Positions 24,901-35,276 of a DNA stretch of 64,000 nt are shown here, one piece after another (position 1 is the stretch's first letter; every line of letters begins with the position of its first letter). Source of the DNA: Oxytricha trifallax (lineage: Eukaryota > Ciliophora > Spirotrichea > Sporadotrichida > Oxytrichidae); the NCBI GenBank assembly GCA_000711775.1, contig ARYC01000488.1, positions 1 to 64,000 on the forward strand, in the 5' to 3' direction. The notes beneath the pieces are model-generated. The model searched no databases and had not been told where the DNA came from. It saw only the letters and a list, made by a program, of their open reading frames with translations. Made by a program: the position numbers and the translations under genes.

Positions 24901-27900
24901 ATATGATCTAGCACCCTATTTCAGCGTTGAACTCAAAAGCACCTTTGAAATCTATAAGTATGAATTTATGTGTCTATGTTACATATAATTGTTATACGTG
25001 CTTGAATAAAATATTTACCGATTCCCTTCAGTTATAACTCAGTAAAAAAACAGCTACTTAATCCAAATAAAGCAGTTATTCAAATAAACTATGGCAACTT
25101 TTATCACATTTAATAACACTCATTTTAATCTTTCACCTAAGCTAAATGATGTAGGAGAATACAATTTCAAATCTATATAAAATTGATTTAATAGAATTAT
25201 TGAATGATTATTATTAAGTATAGCAATTTAGTGTTGACAATCAAAGACTTGAATAAAACAAGTGGTTTAATAGAATCGTAATATAGCATTTTTGTGAAAG
25301 TAATTAAAAGACCTTTTATAAGAGATGATAATGGAGTCCTTAATTCTACTAAAAGTTTGGGATGGGGTGTACAATTCTGGAATTTTTGAAATTCCAGTAC
25401 CATTCTGGAACTCCAGATCCAATGAATCTGGAATTCCAGAACTGTTTCTGGAATTCCAGTTCTGTGCAGGGGTATCTCAATTTATGATATCATATTATAA
25501 TTAAAGTTATATTGGATTTTTAAAAAAAAAAACATAAAATCTAATTTTATATATTATCAATTATCATATAAATTTTTTAAATAAAAATCAATCTAAATTT
25601 AATTCTTATCATAATATTGTTCAAAGTTATATCTTAATTTTTTATCTCTCTAATTATTTTTTTACAATAGTATTCTAATTTCTAATAATAAAAAATTTAT
25701 TAATAACTAAATCTACATGATTTTACACTTTTCTCATCTTTATTTTATGTCTGTTTTGTTAACAATAAAACATAAATAAGTAAAAGATTATAGGTTTTAA
25801 ACTTGTTTTACTTGTGTAAAGTATTTTTAAGATAAAAATTTTTAATAAAAATATAAATAATTCATAGTATAAAAATACTCATAATAATTCCTGTTAATTT
25901 AATTGTGATAAAGATCGAGAGACATAAATACAATCTTAAATGAAATGTTAAATTGAAGAATTTGTATCATTGATAAATAATTTAATATTAATTATTAAAT
26001 TACAATGTCTATGTCAAAAAATTATAATTTTAAATAGATATTTTCCTAAGTTTCAAAATATTACATTTAATTTTTTTATTACTGATGAAAAATTAAATCT
26101 AATGTCAGTTAAGATTTTGACTTTCTTTTAAATTAAAAACTGATTCTTTATTTAAACTTATTAATCTTTTAAAAACAACACCTATTTTCACCAATGAATA
26201 AATTATTTATATGCAAAAGAAATTTCACATAAATTTATACTTCATAAAGTTGTTTCAAACAAATTGCAAACGCTTCATTATTCCTCTAATTGTAAAAAAA
26301 CATTTTTTTAAAAATTAACTCAAAATATTTTAATTTTACTAATACTAATAAAATGAACTATTTAAATATACTAAATAACATGTGAAATATCGCTTATTTG
26401 TTTCAGTTGTTTAATTTAGAAATATCAAATAATTATCTTAATTTTTTCACAAATTGTCAAAGTTATAATGAAAAATACTTTATAACTTAATAATATATGC
26501 TATAAAAAAATAAGAATTTTCATTCAAAATAAAAATATTTTAAGCTTTACAAACTCTAATTAATAGATTCAAGATATATGCTAGTTTGCTATAATTTAAG
26601 TGATTATGAAAAATATTTTGAATGATTTCATTTTAATAAACAACCTAATTCTATATACTTTTTTTTTATCATAATCTTTATTTTTCAAGATTATTAAAAA
26701 ACTAATATAATCATTCTTGATTTGGTAATCATAAAAATAAAATCAAATTGGAATTAATTATTATTAAAACCCCGTTAGTCAATTAAGAATGAAGATTGGG
26801 GATTAAGAATAATGAAATTAAGAATTAATTATAATTGGCGTAAATTATTAAAGTTTTGGCTAATTATTAAAGCCATTGGCTCGATTAATTGTCTCTATAA
26901 AATAAACCAATTAGGGTGCGTATCTTTGTTTTTAGCCTAATTATATTTAATTTCAGCCAATTATAATTAATTCTTAATTTCATTATTCTTAATCCCCAAT
27001 CTTCATTCTAAATTGACTAACGGGGTTTTATTTTAATATAATAATTAGTTATTTTATTTGATAAAGTTTAAATATATATTTTTAAATTATTTACATTAAA
27101 TATATTAAAAAATAGTCTTATTATTAGGTTTTTGATATTAAAAATTGCACTTTATTTATTTTGTCTACAATTTTATATATTATTTTTTATTTAAATAGAT
27201 CTTAAATGTTAAACTAGGTATTAAAAAAAAATAAATTATTTATATAATTTTCATCTAACTTATACTCTCAGCAAAATGTATTTTTTAAAAATTCCAGATT
27301 CAATGAATCTGGAATTCCAGTCCTGTATCTGGAATGTTTTTCACTATTCTGGAATTTTTTTCACCAATCTGGAATTCCAGAATGGTGCTGGAATTTCAAA
27401 AAATTCCAGAATTGTACACCCCATCCAAAGTTTGATTTATATTTTCTAACTTATAACTTTAAACTAAGTATTTTTACTTCTTTTATTTGTATTTATTTAA
27501 ATAAAAGCAATGATATTGCACCAGATAGTGATTTCAAAATGAGTATTGATTCAATATCTTAAAATTAAGTAGTCTCCTTGTCTTTCTCAAAAGCTATTAA
27601 ATTATCTGATAATTTTGAGGAGGATATTAAAAAAGGGATAGTTCTGTCATTGGGTGCAGAAAATAATGATGAGCTATAAAACTGGACTATTATCAGCTTT
27701 GATGAAAATCACATTGAAATACTCTTAATTAAAATTAAAACCATAATACTGAATTTATCAAAATGATATTGATTAATATATATTTTTAATAAGATCACAT
27801 TTTTTTAAAATTTAATATTATTGAATTAAAAGAGAGCAAAAGCAGTTTTGCATATATCTATTCAAAAAATATATTACAAAGTTTTCTTAAAGTAAATAAA

Positions 27901-30900
27901 TAAATGTAAAGAAAATATACTTAAACGAAATATTAAAACAATTTAAATAAAAGGTTTCGGTGTAACTATAGGTCAAATCAAATTTTAATTTATCTTTTGG
28001 AACATTGAATTAAATAGAAAATAAAATCTATTAACCCACATTTTAATTATAAATAAACGGTTTATTTTCTATTATTTTACTCTTAGATTTTAAAGACAAC
28101 TTAGAAATATCAACTTAATAAGATCCTGATTTAAAATATTTACATTTTTTAATATTTGAATACAATTAATAATTTTATTTATAACTATCATTAAAATTTC
28201 CTACAAATTGAGGTTCAAAATCCAAATCTATTCATTGCAAAAGATTCATTAAAGCGTATAGATAATAGCAAGTTAGATCTATTAACAATTGAAATCATGC
28301 CCCAGTAAGATAATAATGGTAAGTTTAATTTTATATTATAATTATCATATAGAGGAGGCAGATCAATTGGAGTTGGCCAACGAGGTGATTTCATAAATTT
28401 TAGAGTCAGTTTTATATGGAGGTGCAATTATAGGATCTGTATCTGGTGCATCTCTCTCTGTTATTTGGGGATTAATTAATACTCTATAATTAGTCACGCA
28501 CAGTCCACTGTTCTCAATTCCATTCTCTGCAAATATACTTAATTTCCTCTAAGCTATTTTTCATGTGGTTAACTTTGATTTAATGGAAACTCAAAATTAG
28601 TTAATGGGAATCTTTAATCTTAAGGATGTAGAAGAATATGAACCATACAATATTCGATTTCAATTTATTGGATATGATAACTCAAATTTCCTGTATAACT
28701 GATATTTAAAATATAAATATAATCTTATTGTTATACTTAATTGGAGCTCCTCTACTATTCCTAGCAATTAATCTTGCTCTTGTACTGGTCTATCATTTAA
28801 TTTCAAGAATTCAAAACAAATGGTAAGAATTCCAATCATAAACATTGATATTTTATAGGTTGCAAAAATTTTCCCAATATCTGAAGAATAGTCTATTTTA
28901 CAGTGCATTTTTACTATTCTTCATAGAGATGGCTCTTGAGATTTCATTTGCTTGTATAATAAATTTAAAGAATCCAAAGTCTAGTAATGCTGGAGAAGTT
29001 CTCTCACTATTAATCGGGGTTATATTTTTTGTGCTTGTTTGTTCTATGATTTTCATGATTCCATATTTTGTTTGGAAAATGATTAATGATTAAAGTTTGA
29101 GTGAGAGATATAACAAGAGACTTGAGAGTGTTGTTGAAATATTAGAACTTGATAATAAAAAGGCAGCTACCTTCTTCTATTCAAAATGTTTTAAGTAATT
29201 CTAAATCATAGCTTGAATTGAAATCGAATAAATATTATGTTAAATAATTCTATTCATCATTTATCCTGAGAAGAGTATTCATGGTATTTATTGTATTTGC
29301 CCTTGAAAATTATTTGTTCCTGCAATTGTAGTTGTTTATACTCTCAAATCTTAATACTCATATTATAAAATATTAATTTAAGATTTATCAGCATATTTAA
29401 GAAATCTACTTTAGATTACATACCTGATTAACTACAAGCCAATTCGTGATAATTTATAGATTGAAATATTCAATGAAGTTTGTACACTTTTAACTGGGGA
29501 TATAATTTTAGTTTACTCTAATTGGATGACCTATGGGAGAGTCAGGTACTATTATAGCATTAAACCGTCTTTTTTTATTAGTTTTATATAACCTATTCAT
29601 AAACTCAATTAATATCATTAATGCTTTGTGTATTTTGAATTAATTAAGGAATAATGGGGCTATTTCTTTAATGCAATATATATCTTCAACATTTTAGTAA
29701 ATCTTGTAATTGTCCTAGTTGATATGATTAAGCAAGTTTATTTCAAAATCAAGCAATTATAGAGATGGAGAAAAGTTAAAAAGTTAGCTTAAAGTTCATA
29801 AATAATTATAAAATAACTTAATTTGATTTTATATTACAGCACTTACTTTTTTTATACAATTTTTATGTTAAAAATGAAGAATTAAAATATTAAGGATATA
29901 GTTAAAATGAGGGTTAATTTTATTCATAAATAAAGAAATAAATGGAATCTATCCATTTATATGCAAAAAATATTTGATTCTTTGTTATCAGTATTTATGT
30001 TAATACACTCCGCTTATTTATTTTTGCTATAAAGATATTTTGAGTGGCTTGCCAGTTATGATGAGGAATTAAAGATACTAACTCTTAATTGATAAATCAA
30101 TAAACGAATCAACTTTTGTCAAATCTAAAATACCTCATTAACTTACAGTAATTTAAGAAGAACTTGAAGATAATGAAAATTTTTCCGCAAGAAATATAGA
30201 TTCAAGAAGACCTTTGAATCAAGGAAATAATGATTTCATATTGAGTGTAAAGACAAATAATATAAGACCTAATTTCTCAAATAGCTCGAGCTTAAGTGTC
30301 TTTGATAATAAAATCGAAGCCAATAAGTCCCTGGAGTAGTTATAATAAAGTAAATTTCATAATAAATTAAACATATCCCAACACAATCAAAGTTCAAATG
30401 CTACAATCCCCAATCAAGAAAACAATGAAAGTATAGTTAATCATTAACAACCTGCACTTAATGCAGTTATAGTAGAATCATAAAATAATCAATTAGAATA
30501 AATTACTCCAAAGAGGAAATCAGAATCTTAATAAGCTTTACCCATGATTTAGGTTTAGAATAGACATCTCAAATTCATTGGAAATCAAAAGGTTTAGATA
30601 CATTTATTATATATTCTTATGGTAGAGATGAGTTCTTCATTATATTAAATTGATAATTATTTAATTTAAAAGCCTACTATAGAAATAATGGAGATAGAGT
30701 AGGACAATTCTTTTAGCTCTAATAATGCCAGTATTTTATCAAATTACTAAATATTACCTTAACATTAGAACCTTAATCTAAGTAAATTCAGCTCTTTTAA
30801 CTAAAACTTATCTATAAAAAAATAAAAATTGTAATTTAGAATCTTTAAAGTTAAAATTTTTAATTAATAAGGAATATTTATACATTTATGTATATCTAAA

Positions 30901-32126
30901 AAAAGAGATTCAAGCAATTCAATGCTAACAGTGTAGATAGAAAGCCCTTTAACTTCTTAAAAACAAAGCACTTCAGTCTTTAACTTAAAAAACTCACCTC
31001 GAGTGATGCTTTAAGAATAAAGAGATAGAAGACAAAGTACTTAAAGTCTTCAGACTATGTAAAGAGATTATTCCTTAGTTCCATTTAAGAAAAAGTCAGT
31101 GCCAGTTAAGAGCAAATTCTCAAAGAATAAGGTTGGATTCTATAACTAAGAACCTGAAATGTCTCAAAGAAGCAAGGATTTCTAACAAGAAGATTTTTAA
31201 TAGATTTGGATATATAACTGATTTTAATTGTATTATTTGAGATTTAGATGACTTGGATGCTATATCAATTCATGATCTTTAAAGAATAAGATAAATCAAG
31301 CATAAAGCTCATTCAGAGAATAGAAATGATTCTGACAGTCCTAAAATCTCAGGATTTTCACCCCTATTGCCTTCATAATCGAAATAAAGTTCTTCACTAA
31401 GCATGATAACAAGTATTGCTAATTTAAATTACAAGCCTTAATAGAAACTTTCATCCATTCTTCTTGATTAGTATTCTGTCAGTGCATTATATTTTGTATA
31501 TTTTTTTAATGAATATAGTAAGCACTATTTAATATATTAATGCTATCGTTTCAATGATGTCAGAAGTGGACTATTCAGATGAGTAAATAAAGGATAGTGC
31601 AAGACATAAGCATAAAAGCTCTATAAATGTGATGAACTAACTACTTGACAAAGATCACTATATTTTTATGCTTTTATTGAATTAACAACTTAATCTTACT
31701 ATAAAAATAAACTTTAGAAAAGAATCTATAAAATAAAATATTACTAATTTATCAATAATTACATCATAAATTTTTAAAACTATTAAAGACAAAACTATCA
31801 ATCATATCCTTATTTTTATACCCCTACCCCAAAACCCCTTAAAGTTATAAAATCTAATATTAAATCAAAATTGTACAATTTTACTATATTAATTCATATT
31901 ACAATTTAATTGAGATCAAAGGATTTTTGATTTAAGTTAGACTTAAGATAATAGCAAACTATAATCCTTTAAAAGTAGGAAAACAGTCAAATCCCAATTC
32001 AGTAAAGATATAAATACTAAAAGCTTTCAAGGTAAGAAAAAGAAAAAATTAGTTAAAAGAAAGAAGAAAAAGAACTCTAATAAAACTATTCAAGATTACT
32101 CTCTTGATGATCTTATTGCAAAATAA
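21958..32126 (+). CDS. Surface protein paralogue C (IES-interrupted, ends approximate)
   Basis: From MMLNQDKICFSPVPNNQ (ATG 21958; the signal peptide is not seen here and may sit in an unlocated upstream MDS). Propeller-like ectodomain 21970-22910, CADG-like segments 23000-23940, Thr/Pro stalk 23990-24800, a further beta-rich part split by a 2.15-kb IES, then the membrane domain (28390-29820: WGLINTLQLVTHSPLF, LIGAPLLFLAINLALVLVY, FFIEMALEISF, FILRRVFMVFIVFA, YGRVRYY) and a Ser/Gln/Asn-rich tail (30100-32126) ending in KKKKLVKRKKKK and DYSLDDLIAKQ. A 37-nt intron (28826-28862, GTAAGA...TATAG) restores WLQKFSQYLKNSLFYSA. No confident stop was assigned; the frame stays open to TGA 32382-32384 through unlikely sequence. 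Domain order equals gene B. Confidence 0.72.
23990..24830 (+). repeat. Thr/Pro-rich coding minisatellite (gene C stalk)
   Basis: In-frame arrays of poly-Thr plus TTTPAPTTTEI/EV/EIE units, as in gene B but with different unit order, indicating independent expansion or contraction since duplication. The poly-Val ORFs on the minus strand are artefacts. Confidence 0.88.
25360..27426. mobile_element. Non-autonomous DNA transposon with 8-bp TSD (2,067 bp)
   Basis: Inverted termini GGATGGGGTGTACAATTCTGG (25360-25380) and its complement ending CACCCCATCC (27426) are flanked by AAAGTTTG direct repeats (25352-25359 and 27427-27434). Subterminal blocks of GGAATTCCAG-type palindromes (25380-25470 and 27290-27410) extend the ends. 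An 8-bp duplication fits hAT or Merlin-type elements (family knowledge). The interior is AT-rich, with no ORF. It carries a nested palindromic element at 26766-27029. Confidence 0.85.
26766..27029. mobile_element. 264-bp palindromic MITE with AAAACCCC ends and ATT duplication
   Basis: Long inverted repeat: AAAACCCCGTTAGTCAATT (26766-26784) pairs with its complement ending CGGGGTTTT (27029), and pairing continues about 75 bp inward through a GAAGATTGGGGATTAAG block. Flanked by ATT on both sides (26763-26765 and 27030-27032). C4A4-like tips and a 3-bp ANT duplication are TBE hallmarks, so it is probably mobilised by TBE transposase. No coding capacity. Confidence 0.82.
29184..29256. other. 73-bp IES in gene C, pointer TTCTATTCA
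   Basis: TTCTATTCA occurs at 29175-29183 and 29248-29256. Joining gives TFFYSSFILRRVFMVF, matching MFFHSGFIWRRSMFVF in gene B, which is uninterrupted there. Confidence 0.85.
31824..31846. repeat. Isolated telomere-like block (possible TBE terminus relic)
   Basis: TACCCCTACCCCAAAACCCC followed by TTAAAG, close to the TBE end (C4A4C4 then TTAATGAGG). No partner terminus was found nearby. It could be a solo decayed TBE end or chance within the C-gene tail region. Confidence 0.4.
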
Positions 32127-32367
32127 TGTTTAAAATTAAATTTTATGATATATAGGGTTTTATTCAATTTTAATTGTAAGCTTGCAATAATTAATGACAA
32201 ATCGATCAATATTTAAATCTAAAATAATTAAATTTAATTTTATTAAATTATCTTTTCATATTTAATGAGAGAGAGTTCAATATTTAATTTCAATGTAGAA
32301 TAGAATAAAATTTCCAGTATTAAAATGAATATTTTGATAATTTTTGTAATTAAAATTTTGTGTCAAA

Positions 32368-33528
32368 ATGGCTCGAGATAATGAATAAATTTGTCTTTTA
32401 GCTTTCAATGTTTTCGGCCTGATTTGCATATTCTATTCCTGTCTGGGTATAAACGATCTGTAAAAATAATTCAGAAATTTGGATGACGTTGATAAAGAGT
32501 CATGTCACCCCTACATCGTGTGGAAAATGGCATTTCTCATTCATATTATCTTTTTCTTTATATGCCTATCTTTCTCTGTGGGCACTGCCTAATCTTATCT
32601 CAATGACGATGAAGCTATAAGAAATGCTTAATTTAAATTGTAAATTGACATGGAGTTATTATTTTATTTAATGCACCGAGTGATCACATATACAGGTTGA
32701 GGTTCGAGAAAATGATAGAAAACGCTCTAGATGTAGTAAGAGTATTCTGCATATTATTCTGTGGGCCATTCATAATGATAGAATGCATAATCACTGTGAT
32801 ATTTTACAAGCGAATATTGCACGATTGCGAAAAAATACCAGATGCCTTCACAAACATTCTAGTTTACATTTTGATTATTATGGGATGCATATCACTAACA
32901 ATGACTGCCTTCTGCTGTTATATGACTTTTTTATTTGGGAAAACAGTGAAGGAATGCCTGCCATAGATCAGAAATCCATAAACTGCAGTTGCAAATGAAT
33001 CAGAAGAAAGTTTAAATAATTCTGGTGTTTTGAGTGAGGGAGGGAGAAGAAGAGACAGAGAATCTTAGTCTAGTCGGAGAGCAGATGGAAATAACCAGCA
33101 AGTCAGATTGATTCAACAAGATGGAACAATCAACTTACTGATTAAATTCATTCGTTGAGTTAAAATATATATCAACTAAATGCAGTAACTATTTGACGAA
33201 GATGAAGATGAAGATGATGACGAAGAGAGATAAACATAGAGAGTAAGAAATAGGCAACCAAATTATGATAACATCAATGATTCATACTACGATGACAGCG
33301 AAGAATATGACATAGAAGAGAATGAAGAGAGTGAGGATGACGAGGATGATGAAAATCCATCTGATTAAGAATATTATGACGAGGAAGATGAAGATTAATA
33401 ATCAGAGGAAATTGAAGATCGATATTAAAGCAGTCACCCTTAATTAAGAGGAGCATAAAACAGCAATTATACTTTGGATTAAGAAAGCGACGATGAGATA
33501 AGTGCTCAATCTGCATAGTACATGCATT
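32368..33528 (+). CDS. Four-helix membrane protein with acidic C-terminal tail
   Basis: Starts MARDNEQICLLAFNVFGL at ATG 32368. A 56-nt intron (32640-32695, GTAAAT...ATACAG) restores frame between RNAQFK and LRFEKMIENALDVVR. Four hydrophobic segments: ICLLAFNVFGLICIFYSCLG, WKMAFLIHIIFFFICLSF, VFCILFCGPFIMIECIITV and ILVYILIIMGCISLTMTAF. Then a polar region and a long Asp/Glu-rich tail (33193-33420). An in-frame TGA near 33154-33156 interrupts before the acidic tail, but the same frame continues for over 300 bp with TAA/TAG only; a short unresolved intron or IES probably removes it. TGA at about 33526-33528. No family recognised; the helix pattern resembles small eukaryotic four-pass membrane proteins. 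Confidence 0.6.
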
Positions 33529-33719
33529 GACACAGAAATTCCCACGAATATTAATCAAATAAAATTATGTACTTACGATAATTATCCTGGTTTGAATCTA
33601 ATAATTTCTATTCTACTGGAGTTTGCAAATCTCATGTCAAAATATCTTGAGTTAAATTCTATCTATCTTATCTAATTAATCTTAATTTAGTTGACACTAG
33701 ACAATTTTCGACCTACCCA

Positions 33720-34240
33720 CTCCCAGGTGAGATTCTTTCAGACTTGCAAGATGCCTTCAAGTTTTACGACAAGGAAGATTCAGGGTACATCACAATCACT
33801 CACTTCAGAAACATTTTGCACAACTTCGGTTTCAATAAGATGACTAAGAAAGAAATTGACGATGAGCTTAAGAAGAACGACATTGATCCCAACAAGAGAA
33901 CTCAAGTTGATTTCAATTAAAATGTGAGGATAAGTTTTATCAGAATAATGATTTGTGAAGGATTTGTGCTTAATTTTATAAGGATTTCGATTCAGTGAGA
34001 TTGGCAGTATCATACAGATGGAACAAGGGCGGTAGAGAAGAAGAAGCCAGAGACTGCTTCAGACTGTTCGATAAGCGTGATAAATCCTACATCACATCTA
34101 ACGACTTGAAATAAGTCCTGCCAAACTACTTAGAGTTCCCAGTCACAGATGCAGAAATTTAAGAATTAATCGCAGAGTGCGATCCAAATCAAACTGGAAA
34201 TATTGCGTTCAGAGACTTTGCAAGGTTGTACAATGCATGA
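33720..34240 (+). CDS. Calmodulin-like EF-hand protein (start unresolved)
   Basis: Four EF-hand-like helices-loops: LQDAFKFYDKEDSGYITITH, DDELKKNDIDPNKRTQVDF, CFRLFDKRDKSYITSNDL and LIAECDPNQTGNIAFRDF. Loop 1 lacks the usual Glu at position 12 and loops 2 and 3 lack several ligands, so only loop 4 looks near-canonical: a degenerate, centrin- or axonemal-type protein rather than true calmodulin. A 74-bp IES (33915-33988) splits hand 2. Ends YNA-TGA at 34238-34240. The frame is open upstream to about 33653 without an ATG, so the first exon or MDS is unplaced; fusion to the acidic membrane gene just upstream cannot be excluded. Confidence 0.75.
33915..33988. other. 74-bp IES in the EF-hand gene, pointer GATTTC
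   Basis: GATTTC at 33909-33914 and 33983-33988. Joining restores TQVDFDSVRLAVSYRWN. Unspliced, the frame fails. Confidence 0.8.
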
Positions 34241-34541
34241 AAAACTTGTCTCATTGTTAATAATACATAAAGAATGAATAATATATATGCTTAATTTTCT
34301 GTAAAATACACTAATATTGACAGTTATAGACTCTAAAGTAGTCACTGCGATTGTATTAACATTTTAAGTTTAATCAAATTTAAGAGACTTATTAATTTTT
34401 ATCGTGAGAGAAATATATTAAGTTGATCAAGTATTAAATATATAATTATTATTAAATACGTTTAATTAATATGGAGGGTGCGAGCATTTTGATATGATTG
34501 TGATCCATTCACGTTCTTGATCATTTTGCTTTCACTTTCAT
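34241..34541. other. Convergent intergenic spacer
   Basis: AT-rich spacer between the ends of the EF-hand gene (+) and the minus-strand unknown gene. Nothing recognised. Confidence 0.5.
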
Positions 34542-35250
34542 TCATTCATCTCTGATTGATTTCAGGGATTGAGTTTATAATGATGATACACAAACCTTAT
34601 CTACATTATCTGAATTTTCATGTAGAAACTTGGTATCTGATCCCCTAATAAAAATGAACATAATGATTAAAACTTATTTTTTACTGTCTCAAACATCATT
34701 CCATTTTTGTTTGCATTAGATAAACAAACCAAGAATGGAACTAACACTTAAAGTATGAGGTGTTTATGTATAAATAAGTAGAGTGTTAAGTGGATGGGTT
34801 TATAATATATGAGTAGTTAATGTTAATTTAAGAAAAATCTTTAAAAATATGCTTTTAACGATCACCTTCAGTACTTTCTTTGTTTATCTTTGTTTATTCT
34901 ATTGTGAGAGCGGAGTTTTTGAATAGTAGTCTGTTGAATGGCTCGTAATTGTTCAGATCTTCTCAATAAATTAAAACTTAATTATTATTGACGATACCTA
35001 TCCATATTAGGTAAGTGCGCGCTACGACCTTACCCTCACTTCCACTCACCCCCTATGTCCCTGACCCAAAGTTGTCTGGAAGATATATCGAGATAAAGTT
35101 TAAGTTGTACTCTTAAGATCAACTTGAGTCTCGGTTGCGTTAGATAATTCTAACACATAAAAAATGAGTCATAAACTCCGTATCTTCTTTCTCATACCAG
35201 ATATGGGTTTAGTTGAGGTCAACAAATATAAACTCTTAACTAACTATCAT
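34542..35250 (-). CDS. Unrecognised minus-strand gene, probably several exons
   Basis: Not recognised. Coding-like segments in order on the minus strand: MIVSQEFIFVDLNQTHIWYE (ATG complement 35248-35250) continuing KEDTEFMTHFLCVRIIQRNR; then, after a likely intron (GTTGAT...TTCCAG), NNFGSGTQGVSGSEGKVVA; MDRYRQQQLSFNLLRRSEQ... (about 35004-34870); and GSDTKFLHENSDNVDKVCV... ending SIRDE-TGA (34542-34544). Exon joints are only partly solved. Around 35000-35090 the G+C is higher than in flanks, as expected of coding DNA. Its ATG is only 26 bp from the cyclin ATG, divergently. Could be one gene or two. Confidence 0.45.
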
Positions 35251-35276
35251 TCACACTTACACTTACCCTTATAGAT

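Larger units (their letters stand above)
25356..27507. other. IES in gene C, pointer TAAAAG, enlarged by a transposon
   Basis: TAAAAG occurs at 25350-25355 and 27502-27507. Joining there gives VLNSTKSNDIAPDSDFKMS in frame, collinear with VLNQTQNNSHQVIADLDLS in gene B. Without the 2,067-bp transposon and one 8-bp duplication inside, the IES would be about 77 bp. Confidence 0.8.

Noticed and set aside
33274..33558. 94-codon minus-strand His/Leu-rich ORF
   Set aside because: Shadow of the Asp/Glu-rich tail of the membrane protein.
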